DNA from: Calocera cornea HHB12733
Taxonomy: Eukaryota; Basidiomycota; Dacrymycetes; Dacrymycetales; Dacrymycetaceae
NCBI GenBank assembly: GCA_001632435.1
Contig: KV424032.1
Span: 1 to 64,000 of the forward strand
DNA: 64,000 nucleotides
Reading direction: 5' to 3'
The position numbers were made by a program, and so were the translations under genes. Shown here piece by piece: positions 33,166 through 43,900 of this stretch. The notes under the pieces were generated by a model. It saw only the letters and a list, made by a program, of their open reading frames with translations. It was not told the origin of the DNA and did not search any database. Positions within the stretch are counted from its first letter, which is position 1; each line of letters starts with the position of its first letter.

Positions 33166-33781
33166 ATGGCCCCATCTTCTTCCACGAGCTGGCGAAGGAT
33201 CCAGACACTGCTCTGCTCCCTCTATCCCATATACGTTGAAGCACGAGACAATCCTGCTGTTGGCGAGCATGTGAAAGTGCAACAGTTGAAAGAACGGATC
33301 GACGATTTGCTCGTTCAGCAGAGAGGTGTGTCCGCGCATATACCTAGATCTTAGGCCGCATCAACTCCCTACTCCACATTATAGTCCTTCAATGCAGCCT
33401 ACCGGGGAAGCGAGAAGTTATTGATCTCGACGCCGACGAGGAAGAACAAGTTGTCTTCAAGGAAGAGAAGCGGCCAGCAAGGAGGCGCCGTCTGTTGGAG
33501 CACGATGCCCACCTGGAGCATAGTTTCGCCTCGTTTCTCTTGTCGGAAGAAGGTCATTTGAACTTCAAAACTGGAAGGCGGTCTCCCAACTATATCCGAT
33601 TTGCAGAACTAGTGAGTGGAGTGTCTGAGAAGCAGTACTGAAGAGCTCATACCAGTGGCAGCATCCGGAGCGCAACAATGTGGGCCGGAGAGCTTGGTAT
33701 AAACGGAGTAGCACTAGGAAGTCCCGAATAGATCGACTCGTACGAGAGCTGAGTCTGATGGATGGCCAGGAGGCATTGTGA
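33166..33781 (+). CDS. B-type Rap1-Myb-like protein (module M)
   Basis: The exons 33166-33325, 33385-33611 and 33662-33781 give 168 residues. The N-terminal helical domain reads RIQTLLCSLYPIYVEARDNP and ends LKERIDDLLVQQR. The linker has REVIDLDADEEEQVVFKEEKR, that is a SUMO-interacting-like VIDLD next to a psi-K-x-E site. The Myb-like part is HSFASFLLSEEGHLNFKTG, then across intron 2 RNNVGRRAWYKRSSTRKSRID and RLVRELS. The introns are 59 and 50 nt, and the first contains CCGCGCATATACC right after the donor. An earlier in-frame ATG exists at 33109; 33166 (MAP) matches the paralogues. It is a probable nuclear protein of unknown function. Confidence 0.75.
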
Positions 33782-34191
33782 TAGCCATGCATATGGTGGG
33801 TGACACCGGGTGTATGCTTGCTTGGCAGTTGTTTGGCAGTTGTCCAGAAAATGAGGCGCATACATTTGACTTGTTTACGGTCGACCAGTAGATTGTACAG
33901 ACAACGAGCACCAATGCTCAGACGCGGTGTCTCAGAATGGATGCTTCTCGTGTCTCTCGGAGGCAAACTGTAGCGTGACATATGTGACCGGTGTGGTTTG
34001 GAAGGGGAAGTGACTTTTGACTTGAATGCAAAGCACGCGCCCAAAAGTGGGCAATCAGTTCTCACTTTCGAATCCCTATATATAGACAGCGTTTTCCGCC
34101 TACTTCCCTCCAGCTCCCAACCTTTCCCTTAGTTCTCAGCCCTTCCCCCCAGTTCTTAGCCTCTCACCAACCCGTCGAACCGTCACTCATT
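33782..34191. promoter_or_regulatory. Promoter region of C gene (module M), TATA at 34076-34085
   Basis: The 410 bp between B and C contains CTATATATAG at 34076-34085, about 107 bp before the ATG. A matching TATATATAG lies before the C gene of module R. No gene lies in the spacer. Confidence 0.55.
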
Positions 34192-34913
34192 ATGATAACT
34201 CCCGAGCAAGATCCGCTCCTGGAAAAGTATGGGACCTTATTGCTACTCAAGCAGACGATGGAAAACGTAAAGAAGAACCACATCCTTCGTACGCACGTCG
34301 ACAAGGGCAAGCTCCGGGATACCATCGACAGATTAGAGCTCCAGGTCCAAGGTATGTGCATATATGCGGTCCTACCTACCGCTCTTACAAGCCCTGAAGT
34401 AGAGTGTCTCAAGCGCAAAAGAGCCGAGCTTTCCTCCAAGAATACGCATGCCCCCAAAGTGCCTCGTCACAACCAGAACTACAAGCCCGAGAGCAGCATC
34501 AAGGACGAAAGTGAACTGTCGGATGGTGAACTGTCGGACACCTACTCCGACTTGCCCACCAAAGCCCAGCTTACGAAGGATGATGAATACTCTCTCGCGC
34601 ATTGGTTGGCGTCGGGTCGTAGTCTCCGCAAGTGGGGCGACTACAAGCAGATTGACTGGGCTGGCTTTGCTAAGTTGGTAAATGGACGGGGTGTGTGTAC
34701 AGAGAACGACACTTACCCTCACTTCAGAATGAGAAGCGCGATCGTCGTGCTTGGAGGAACTGGTACATCTCCCATCCCCCGCGCAAAGCACGCATCGACA
34801 CTTTGGTGCAGCAATACAAGGCAGAAATGAGGGAACAAGACCAAGAGCTCGAAGAAGACGGTCGGGAGGTGGACGAGATTCAGATGAATGACGACTACGA
34901 CTCGCTAGAGTGA
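34192..34913 (+). CDS. C-type Rap1-Myb-like protein (module M)
   Basis: The gene has three exons. Exon 1 (34192-34351) encodes a helical domain (LLEKYGTLLLLKQTMENVKK and IDRLELQVQ). Exon 2 (from 34403) encodes VECLKRKRAELSSKN (basic), an acidic SDGELSDTYSD stretch with IKDE, and the first Myb helices LTKDDEYSLAHWLASG plus IDWAGFAKL. Exon 3 gives NEKRDRRAWRNWYISH, RKARIDTLVQQY and an acidic tail of about 35 residues that ends at 34913. RRAWRNWY is the best match in the window to the third helix of Rap1-type Myb domains. Intron 1 begins GTATGTGCATATATGC. The start agrees with the paralogue at 40103. It probably acts in the nucleus. Confidence 0.75.
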
Positions 34914-35045
34914 CCTAGACTGTACGCAGCACATATATACTGTGATGCTGCAAAGACCACAGTCATGACACCGATGACTTCCCATTTGTAACATTAGCAC
35001 GCATCCGACTCACACTTTAGAATTGTACCATCATGTCCTTTGCTA

Positions 35046-36300
35046 CTACAAGAGACGGTTGCCATGGTCCCCAATACGATAGTCGAACACGTACACCTTG
35101 CCTTCCATATCCCCCCCTCCGAAGCTAATCAACGGGGAGCAGGATTATCATGCGTGAGATGGAACATACACTATCAGCGGGTGTCGCAGTGTGCCACATC
35201 TCATTCACCAAAAACACTCCTAAAGCCCGGTCCAGGCAGGCTCCGCTATCGTCCATGTTGCCGCGCTCGTGGACCGTCCCCCACCTTCAGGGGCGCCGGC
35301 AAAAGTTGTCAGCATCGAAGCGAGGTAGGACTATAGATCACCAGCGTTCGTCTCCATCGACGACACTGGTAGTATCGCGATGGTGCCGTTCAGGGAGTGT
35401 TCGGTTGTCCAGATCGCTGACGATCCTTAGCTAGAACTTGACGTTCGTGATAGAAGCAGCTTGTCACCAGAGGGTTCGACAGACCGCTTGACGGCCACGA
35501 GAGATCCTCGGTGATCTCAGTTGACCAGATTCTTTAGTAGCTCACAAGGTGCGATCTGAAATGCTTCTAGTGACTGCGTCACACGTTGAGCCGTGGGCGA
35601 ACCTCTTTCTGTCACATCAGAGTTAGTGATTAACAGCACTGAAGACAACGCACGGAGGTCACGAAGGTCCAAGGAAACGGGGGGGAAGGTGATTTGACTG
35701 CGGGGACAAGTGAAACTGCTTGAAGTGGTCGTGGAAGGCGCATGGACTCCACCACAACGGCCATCTGGTTTGACAGCAGCACAGATAGACAAGACAAGCG
35801 CATATACTTACCTATTTCCGTCAAGGAGGGTCCTCCAGCACCGTTTCTTCATCAACTGACCGTCCACCATATTTTGCTCTACCGGAGAGCTCGGCATCCT
35901 GAGTAGCAGAACATCGTTCCGACGCGTACATACAGTCCGAGATGAGAGATGGAGTGCTGGAATGAGAGTTCTCCCACGGTTTACTATCGGACGACGACGT
36001 CACTTGCGAGCGCGTGTAGATAGTGAAAGAGCATAGACCGCGCGTGTCGATCGAAGATAGGGGCATCGATGGAAGGTGTCCAAGAGCGCGCCTCTTTGTC
36101 TGTTCCTCTCAGCCTACGAAAGACGCCGCGTATCAGCCAGTCCAGCGGACAGGGTCGACGGTGACATACATCACGTTGTTGTCGTCTTGAACCTTCCGCG
36201 CATGTCCGACGTACGAGCTATATGTATCCCGGGCCGTCGGATGGTGCATGCGATCACATCTTTGGGTCCTTGGCCTGCAGAAGCCATATCGGTGAATGTC
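35046..36300 (-). pseudogene. WD40 gene pseudogene (module M)
   Basis: This is a decayed copy of the WD40 gene at 40911-44349. The 3' end is recognisable: 35046 onward matches 40911 onward, including the codons for the tail KVYVFDYS. Around 35326-35345 the homology jumps from the equivalent of about 41200 to about 42620, so roughly 1.4 kb with most WD repeats is missing. The remaining parts match the Val-Ala-Ile-rich exon (35340-35440), the exon before PRPVQAVFLDHRG (35640-35760) and the ISLDAMQA region (about 35870-36090). I find no long continuous frame. Upstream of 36300 the similarity to the WD40 promoter continues to about 36435. Confidence 0.7.
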
Positions 36301-36834
36301 GGCGCGTAACTTCCGTTTAGCACAGTGACGCGTCCATACCAGACGATGACGAAGCGCCCTGAAACGCGGTTGGCATTGTTACGCGCCGTCCGATCAAGGG
36401 CCGCCGTCTTCGCTGACCAATGGGTCGTGACTGTTCAGATCGCGACATCGCGCAGCTTCCCGTTGCGCGGCGTTGACAGGCTTGACGCATCGCGCAACTC
36501 GATAGAGCTGTCGGCATCCGACTTGATGCACCGGCCTGTTTCTCAGTAACGGCATCGATGGCACCGACCTGGACACACTCGTTTATGGCGTACTGTATGG
36601 CGCGATGTTCTGAGTCCTCTTGTCCTCCAGCATGAGCGGCCCGGAACGCCTGTCGATGACAGGCCCCAGGCACACTTGGACAGGGTGCACAGTGCATATC
36701 AATCATCATAGTGGCTCCAAAGGCCATACAGTTGCTATCTTACACTCGGCTCGTGAACTACTCCTTCAACTGCTCTTCCCATCATCCGACAGCCCTACTT
36801 TGTTCTAGGCTCAGCCTGACCCCTCTGGTTGTTG
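36301..36834. other. Junction between modules M and R
   Basis: Up to about 36435 this is homologous to 44350-44475 (shared GTTACGCGCCG and TCGTGACTGTTC-like words), which is the WD40 upstream region. The remaining 400 bp shows no gene and ends at the A gene of module R. Confidence 0.5.
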
Positions 36835-37774
36835 CCCTAGTTGCGAACGGTGCCATTGCGGGTGCGCTTGCTCCGCTGTGGACGACGGCTCTCGTGAAGC
36901 GTTGCGACACGGGCATCGATCTGCCCCTTATACTGCTCATAGAATGCCTTCCATTGCTTGCTCTTCTTTGCATTGTTCTGTACGAAGATGCTCAGCTTGA
37001 CTCTACACCCTGATGGAGGGAGATACTGACCTCCTTTGCAAACCGGACCCAGTCCACCCTATTGACGTTGTCATCCGGAATCCAATGGCAATTACCGGAC
37101 GCCAAGTACTCCACAACCAAGTCCATATCGTGCTTTACTCGTGGACTCAGTGTCTTCTCTTGGTGCTGTACTTCATGACGACGGGGTGGGACTGGCGTTC
37201 CGCCCAAGCTAGGGCTCATGCTCTTCAAAGATGCTGCAGTGATATCCCCTTCGTCCTCGTCATCGCTGTCAATGGTGATGACTGGAGACTTGACAGTAGC
37301 GGCGGGCTTCGGTTTCGTGTTCGGCTTCATCGTGGGAAGTTCTCCAGGGAACGGTCGGATAGCAGTAACACGAGAAGGGCCAGCAGTGCTCTGTGGGATA
37401 CAGAGAGGAGTACCAGAAGCTACATGGCCGACAGTATTCATCGTGGACGGCGGTGGTCTTGCTCTGACAGGACTAGCTTGAACATCGAAGCGAGCTCTTT
37501 TGGAAGGGCGTCTGTCCTCTCGGGAAGCGTCGATGGCATCCTCCAGCTCTACAGGAGTGTGAGGCAATCATCATATGCAAGCAAGCTATATGCGCCCACC
37601 TTGTATGTTCTCCCATTCCTTTCTGATAGCCTTGGAGAGCTTCTCCATATCGCAAAAGCCGCCAACAATTGGGTCTTCAATAGCGTTGATGTAAGCCTTC
37701 CCCTGCTTTGTTGTGTTGGCATGGTGTTCAAGTAGTAAAGTGAGTTGAGCCGGATCAAGGTCTTTGTACAACAT
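36835..37774 (-). CDS. A-type Rap1-Myb-like protein (module R)
   Basis: It starts MLYKDLDPAQLTLLLEHHAN and contains AYINAIEDPIVGGFCDMEKL, very close to the copy at 2777. The linker has SKRARF, VRARPPPS, VITIDSDDEDEGD (SUMO-interacting-like) and LGGTPVPPRR. The Myb-like end is DLVVEYLASGNCHW, IDWVRFAKE and, after the last intron, SKQWKAFYEQYKGQIDAR, followed by a basic tail (RSKRTRNGTVRN) to 36835. The last intron has a GTCAGT donor. Intron 1 opens GTGGGCGCATATAGC. It lies head-to-head with the X relic and B gene. Role unknown; DNA or telomere/chromatin binding is inferred from the fold. Confidence 0.75.
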
Positions 37775-37814
37775 GGTGGTGAAGGGAAGAGATGTGAGAC
37801 GGTACGAGAGAAGT

Positions 37815-37830
37815 ACCTTGGTACTTATAG
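37815..37830 (-). promoter_or_regulatory. TATA box of A gene (module R)
   Basis: It reads CTATAAGTA on the minus strand, about 50 bp before the ATG at 37774, as in the other two modules. Confidence 0.55.
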
Positions 37831-38037
37831 CAATCTGAGCTGGTGCTTCAATCAGCCTTATGATCGGGCGACCATTTGGGCCTCACAATCTCACAAAGCA
37901 CATGCTTCTTTGTGACTCCGTGACTGGGTTTTTGTATTGTATTGGTGTAGGCGTGGGACCTTCCAATATTACATTAGCGTCGCTTAATACTTCACAATGA
38001 CACCAATTGTGTGCTTCTTTTGTGATTGACTTCAGAA

Positions 38038-38053
38038 GCTGCTCGCTCATTGG
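38038..38053 (-). promoter_or_regulatory. CCAAT element of A gene (module R)
   Basis: CCAATGAGCGAGCAGC on the minus strand, identical to module M and one base from module L. Confidence 0.55.
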
Positions 38054-38160
38054 TTGACACGGACGGAAAGATGACTCAGTTTCAAATTTGGTGGTCTGAT
38101 TCGGCTATTCCTCGCTTCCACATGATCGGTTGGTGTGAGTTACTAGAGAAACGGTGTTGC

Positions 38161-38319
38161 GATTGGTGGAGAGCTCCGGAGTTACCACGCTCTTCCGAGA
38201 TCCGGAGGTTCTGTCACGCTGCGAAGCACCACATGTTACTCGATTTCCGCGGAAGGTTCCGACCGCCGCCGAACATGAGCCGCAGGCGCAAGGAAGATGC
38301 AGGCAAGATGTATGCACCT
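38161..38319. promoter_or_regulatory. Conserved A/X intergenic block (module R)
   Basis: It is homologous to 2238-2395 and 32548-32705. Here the plus strand has an open reading WWRAPELPRSSEIRRFCH and RFRPPPNMS up to a GTATGCACC donor-like site. The other copies contain stops in that frame. Confidence 0.5.
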
Positions 38320-38569
38320 GTACGCTTGCTGTTTCCCTCACTGATGGCTACCGAAAACTCAGCAAACTTCTTCGAGAGATAAAGAAGGATTGGTCTCTCT
38401 CTATACCATCTATGTGTAGGAAAGCAATGACCCGCCCGCTGGTAGACATAGAGACGTGCTCAAATTCAGGTCAAGCCTCACGATGCTAGAGGTGGAAGTG
38501 CCCACTTATGAACTGTTCGGCTTCGTGCCATGCGTCGGCTTGCCGTCCAGATCTCCACTCAACGGCAAA

Positions 38570-38880
38570 GACTCAAAAACAAGAGTACGGTGAGGGCGTG
38601 GTGGACATGAGGGAAGCTAGAAGCCGCATGGAGGAACAAAGGAACTGTCCGTCTTCTGCACCGGAACAAAGCTCTATACGAGCCAGCCGTTACGATATTC
38701 TTGACCTCCGATGTAGGACAGCGCAGGGGGGAACGAAAGTGGTGTCCGCTTTGGGAGACCTTTGCCAAGATCGTGAGTGGTGTTGTTGGCGTGCATATGC
38801 TGGTGTTGGCTAACGAAAATGCAGCACCCCAAGCCACTAGGTCGAAGAGTAAATGAGATATGGCCCTTGCGGTTTAGTGT
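38570..38880 (+). pseudogene. X-type Myb-family relic (module R)
   Basis: One frame reads EPAVTIFLTSDVGQRRGERK then WCPLWETFAKI up to a GTGAGT donor at 38773. It aligns with AKLVAFLTSADGFQWRQGR and DWTAFAT of the intact X gene at 1064. The intron carries a GTGCATATGC word like other family introns. The expected final exon after it is broken: the continuation reads HPKPLGRR and then stops or loses the WKRWY segment. Upstream, the frame contains stops and no exon 1 is recognisable. The relic keeps the X position between A and B. Confidence 0.5.
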
Positions 38881-39069
38881 GACGCACCGACTTTCGAGCG
38901 AACCCGCTTCACTCTCCTTTCACCGCCGATCAGCCCATCGTTGGTGACCGGAGCATGGGATGAGAGCGACTCTCTCTGATCGGAGATCCAGACGTGAGGA
39001 CCGGTGCCTATTCTGTCATTGTGAAGAGTGCCCTGATCGGTTATCTTGACGTGCGAGAAAGGAATGCCC

Positions 39070-39079
39070 TTTATAAAAG
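39070..39079 (+). promoter_or_regulatory. TATA box of B gene (module R)
   Basis: TTTATAAAAG lies about 50 bp before the ATG at 39125. Confidence 0.5.
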
Positions 39080-39124
39080 CCTTCCCCGAACCCATTTCCT
39101 CGCCTGTCTTTGTCGTCAACAACG

Positions 39125-39750
39125 ATGGCGTTGCCAACACCGGCCAAGCTCAGGACAGTCCAGAGGCAATTATGTTGCCTCTACCCTGTCTACGATCAGG
39201 CTCGAGAGAATCCACTTCTACGCGAGCATGTTAACATGCGAGAGTTGAAACTCAAGATCGAGGATTTGCTCGCACAACAAAGAGGCAGGCCGCGCATATA
39301 CTCAGCTTCGGGGACGATTGATCATTTAACCGCCGTTTAGTGCTTCAAACGAACTTTTCAATGGACCGTGCCGACGTGATCGTGCTGGATGGGGATGAGG
39401 AAGAACAGGTTATCGTCAAGAAAGAGAAGCGGCCAAGGGTGGGGCGCCGGATCTCCGAGCCGGAGGTCGACATGGAGCTGAACTTCGCAACTTTCCTGGC
39501 CTCCAAAGACGGACATGTTCACAGCAAGACTGGAAGACGAACTCCCAACTACCACAAGTTCGCGATGTTGGTGAGGATCCCATACAAAGAGCAGGGAGAA
39601 CTTCTTGAGCTGACCTTTTGGTGGTAGAATCCGCTGCGCAACAATTCTGGCTGGAGAAATTACTATAGAAACAGCAGGTTCAGAAAGGCCCGGATCGATC
39701 GACTTGTGCAAGAGCTGAAGGATGCCAGTGCTCGGCTTGCTGATCGTTAG
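39125..39750 (+). CDS. B-type Rap1-Myb-like protein (module R)
   Basis: The exons 39125-39284, 39341-39570 and 39628-39750 give 170 residues. The N-terminal helical domain reads TVQRQLCCLYPVYDQAREN and KIEDLLAQQR. The linker has VIVLDGDEEEQVIVKKEKRP, a SUMO-interacting-like VIVLD beside a V-K-K-E site. Then come ATFLASKDGHVHSKTGRRTP and, after intron 2, RNNSGWRNYYRNSRFRKARID and RLVQELKDA. The first intron has to start GCAGGC, because there is no GT near the position where the paralogue at 33166 has GTGTGT. The spliced join QQR-VLQ is the same in both. Introns are 56 and 57 nt. Confidence 0.75.
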
Positions 39751-40102
39751 TGACACATGAGAGTAGTGCATGTATAGTAGTTGCTGTGCCGTTGGATGGG
39801 AAACTTTGCGCATATAGCTGGCTTCTTTGACGGCGACAAGGACTTGCTGAAGACAGTGAGCTCGCAACGGGATACTTCCATATGCTTCCGGGGCTTCGAT
39901 CACAGCGTGACAAGCGTGACAAGTGTGCTTTGTAAGAGAAAGTGACTTTTGGATTGGATGGAGAGAACACACCCCAAAATAGCGTAGTCACAATGTGCCC
40001 TCACTTTACACTGTCAAATGGTATATATAGGAGCGTTTTTTCCAACGTTTTCTCCCCAGTTCCCCCTTTCCCCTCCCTCTTCCTTGCCCACCAACTACCA
40101 CA
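39751..40102. promoter_or_regulatory. Promoter region of C gene (module R), TATA at 40022-40030
   Basis: TATATATAG lies about 75 bp before the ATG at 40103. No gene is seen in this 350-bp spacer. Confidence 0.55.
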
Positions 40103-40787
40103 ATGCTGACTGAACACGATAACCTGCTGGACAAGTACTCTATGCTGCTACTTCTGAAGGACTCTTTGGACGAAGTAAAGAACATCACCCTTCGGTCTAA
40201 CAATCAGAAGGCCAAGCTGGAGCAGGTTATACACAAGTTGGAGTCTGAGGTCGAAGGTGCGCGCATATATGCTGCTCTATTTACGCCGTTTACTGACCTG
40301 ATACCAGGGCTCAAGGACAAAGCAACTATCAACCCTTCGAGAGCATCGCACGCCGGCAGAACCCCCCATCTCGTCACGAACGGCATGCCCAGGATCCCCG
40401 TCAACATCACAAACCAGAGTGCTGTGTGGGATGATGATGAGGAAGCGTCAGACTCGAACTTCAACACCTCAACCCCAGCGCAGCTCACTGAAGATCCTGA
40501 TATCGACTCTTTGGCACGCTGGCTGGCTTCTTCTGAAAGCCATCGCAAGTCCGGGCCCTATGATCAGATAGACTGGGTCGGGTTTGCCAGGATCGTGAGT
40601 AGATGGACGGCTTCTACATCTAGAACAGTGTCTAACCTCATATCAGAATGGCAAGCGCGATCGCCGTGGTTGGCGTAGCTGGTACCTCTCCCATCCCAGC
40701 CGCAAGGCCCGCATCGATGCTCTTACCCAACAGCACAAGCAAGGGGTCGAAGACGTCCCGGTGGAGGACTACTATGCCGTGCTATGA
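40103..40787 (+). CDS. C-type Rap1-Myb-like protein (module R)
   Basis: This is the paralogue of the gene at 34192. Exon 1 carries LLDKYSMLLLLKDSLDEVK and VIHKLESEVE. Intron 1 begins GTGCGCGCATATATGC. Exon 2 has a Ser/Thr/Asn-rich linker, an acidic DDDEEASDSN stretch, LARWLASSESHRKSG and IDWVGFARI. Exon 3 gives RRGWRSWYLSHPSRKARIDA and LTQQHKQ, ending at 40787 with DVPVEDYYAVL. It lacks the long acidic tail of the module M copy. It is convergent with the WD40 gene; the stops are about 120 bp apart. DNA binding is inferred from the Myb-like end. Confidence 0.75.
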
Positions 40788-40910
40788 AGTGCACGCTGCA
40801 TATACACTCTGCCAACCCAAAGACTTGTAATGAACCCTGGCCTCGCCTACCTGTACCATTAGCACGCATCCCACTCAGACCAAATGACTGCACATTATGC
40901 TCCACTGTTA

Positions 40911-43900
40911 CTACAAGAGGCTGCCTCCATTGTCTCCAACACTGTAGTCGAATACATACACTTTGCCCTCCATATCGCCCCTAGAAGCTGGTCAACGTGG
41001 AGTAAGATCATTGTGTGAGACTGAACATACGCTATCAGCGGATAACGATGCGCCAGGGACTCGTCGGCAAAGGAAAGATGAGCAACAGGCTGGTCCAGGC
41101 GAGCAATAGCTTTGCCCCCCATGTTGCGTGTTGCCACACCAATGTTCCATCGCCGGACGCACCCTGCGAAAACTGTCAGCATCAAGCCGATTAGGACCGA
41201 AGAGCAACCGAACCATCAGCACCTCCGGTTACCAACGTGTTGGAGCCCATCCATCCCAAGTTAGCGATCCCGTAACTGGCTTTGTCTCCACCACGCATCG
41301 CAAATCGAGTCTCCATATCGTCCCTCGAGTAGGTGACGTGTCCGAAAACGTGCATGGGTGTCGTCGCGTTACGGATATCGTACACCAGAGCGCAGTTGTT
41401 GTCTCTGGCGATGGCAATGTAGGTTCCACAAGGGCTACAGAAGAGAAGATGAGACGGAGTGGGTGCCTGATTCAAAGCAAAACATACGAGAATTGAACGT
41501 CCATGACGTGGCATGCATCGGACAATGATGTCGGATGCGCGATATAGCCAAACTCGGGCAAACGACATTCAAGAAGCTTCTCGGCAGCAGAGAGATGAGG
41601 CTGGTATATCAAAAGAGATTGTCTTGCTTTGTTGTCGCGAAGACCAGCAACGATCGCGAGGTTACTTCCAGTGTCGTCCAGAGCCATGACGGCGTCACCG
41701 CCAGGGATGCCCGGAAACCGATACAAGGCCTTCGTGGACCCGCTGGAGTAATCGGCGGCGTACGCTTCACCATCATTACGATTTTCACCAGGATGCTCGG
41801 TTGCGAAGAAGAGCAGATGGGAGGTGCTTCCTTTGCCCCATTTCATGGAGCTGATCTGGCGATCCGGTTCATCTCCTTCAATCGAGCTCTGTGTAGCGTG
41901 TTCGTCGCTGCGATGGACGTGTACATGCCTGGAACGTAAGTTTGAGACTGCTGTTGGCCATCAGTGGATACGTACCCGTCCATGGAACCGACGGCGAATA
42001 TGCGCTGTTTGGTATGATACATTAAGTGATGTGGGTGTTTGTCGTAGGCTGCCGAAGGATGAGTGTACGGAGAACATTGAGAGAAACGACCTACTCCAGG
42101 TATGCGTGTTGATATGCAGAGCTTGGTCATCGCGGCGTTCCCACTTTCTCACGCTGCCGTCTGACGACGACGAGATGAATGTGTCCTCGCTGTATCTTCC
42201 TGTCAGTTAAGAAGCAAAGGAAGGAGGAGACGCCCATACGTAAAGGGATCAAATGCGACGCTCAGAACGCTCGAATAATGGGTACGATCTGCAGCAGGCT
42301 GCGATCAGGGAGGAAACGCGATTATGAAAGAGACCACTTACTGGCGCCTATTCCAGCATCGAATACGTCTCGGAACAAATGTCCGTGGAGCAGTTTCACT
42401 ACAAGTGACGGACGATTAGGTGTGAGTTGGCGCATATGACGGCGTATAGTCGCGCACCTTCATCCAACTGTGTGGTATCGCCGGTTGGCGCATCCTCCTC
42501 TTCGTTATCTTTTCTGCGCCATATGCTTAGATTTCCAGCCTTGTTGTATGGGTTCAGGTCATATCCTGAAGAATGGTTAGCCATCATGAGAGACTTGAGA
42601 GGGCAAAACGAACTGGTCCGGTGAGAACGCCAGCGCTCTTCTCCATCGACGACGCTGGCAGCAATCGCGATAGTCCCATTCCGAGACTGATCCGTTGCCC
42701 ATATGGCTACCAACCGTTAGCAAGAGCTTAAGGTTGGTGATAACAGAGGCTTACCACCAGAAGTTCCGACAAGCTGCTTGACGATTCCGAGAGCTCTTCG
42801 GTGGCCACGATGCACCAGTTCTCTCTCGCACAAGCTGCGGACGGAAGACCTGTCGGTGATGATATTGGGTATACGCCGCACGCTCAGAAGAGGCAAGATA
42901 TCGGTCTGAATATATATCAGAGCGAGCCGACAGCAACTGTTGAAGCAACTCACGAAGTTCCAAGGAAAGTCGGGTGAAGGTATGTTTTGTCCGCGATGAT
43001 CAAGAAAAACGGCTTGGACAGGTCTTGGAGGACGCACGGGCTCCATGATGACGCCAATCTAGTACCGGGTCAGCATGAGCAAACGATATATACGGACAGA
43101 CCAACGTGTTTCCTTCGGAGAGTGTCCTTAAGCGCCGCATCCTGATCAGCAGCGCGTGCGTCACGTTCTGCTTTACGGGCGCGTTCCGCGTCCTGCGTGG
43201 TCGGCTCTCGCTCCGCAGCCTGCATCGCGTCCAAAGAGATATGCGGAAAGCCAGAATGAAAGTCCTCCCATGGTTCGGCATCAGAGGCCGACAGGTCGCT
43301 CGCGTCGCTCTCGCCACTCACGACGCTTCCCCGATAGACAGGAGCGACTCTGGGCGAGGACGACTCACGCGGGTCAACTGGTGATATGGATATCGATGGA
43401 AGGTGTCGACGGGGGCGCTTTCGTTGTCTGCTGCTCTCAGCCTGTACAAGACACGTCGTATAAGCGAGTCAACCGGATGGAAAGGAGCTGGACAACAGCT
43501 TACATCGCGTGGTCGGCGCCCGCGCATTTTGATATCGTCTTCCTCATCGGACGAAGGTATGATGTATCCGTCACTGCTGGTATCAGAGGGTGTAGGCGAA
43601 CGTTTCCTCAGCTCCCTGGCCTGCAGCGAATATTCCGGTAAACGTCGTCCCTCGGAATGGTCGCGAAGCAAGAACGATGCGTACCTTCCGCTTGCGATCA
43701 GAGCCGGAGATCGTCCGATTAGAATTATGCGCGGTCATATCTTGTTTTGGTGGGTTATTGGGATTAGAGGGCCCCGGTCGACTAACGGCAGGAACAGCTG
43801 CGGCGGTAAGATCGTCCGAGTCGGAGTCAAGAAGCTCAATAGGCTCATCCGCCTTCCCCGCTGTCATCGCGAGGGGATTAGGCCTGAACGCCTGCCGAGT

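Noticed and set aside
1064..40787. Divergent A/X pairs as a mating-type homeodomain (HD1/HD2) locus
   Set aside because: The head-to-head layout and multiple copies are reminiscent of the basidiomycete HD locus. None of the proteins has the homeodomain WF-x-N-x-R helix, and the last helix fits a Rap1/SANT pattern instead.
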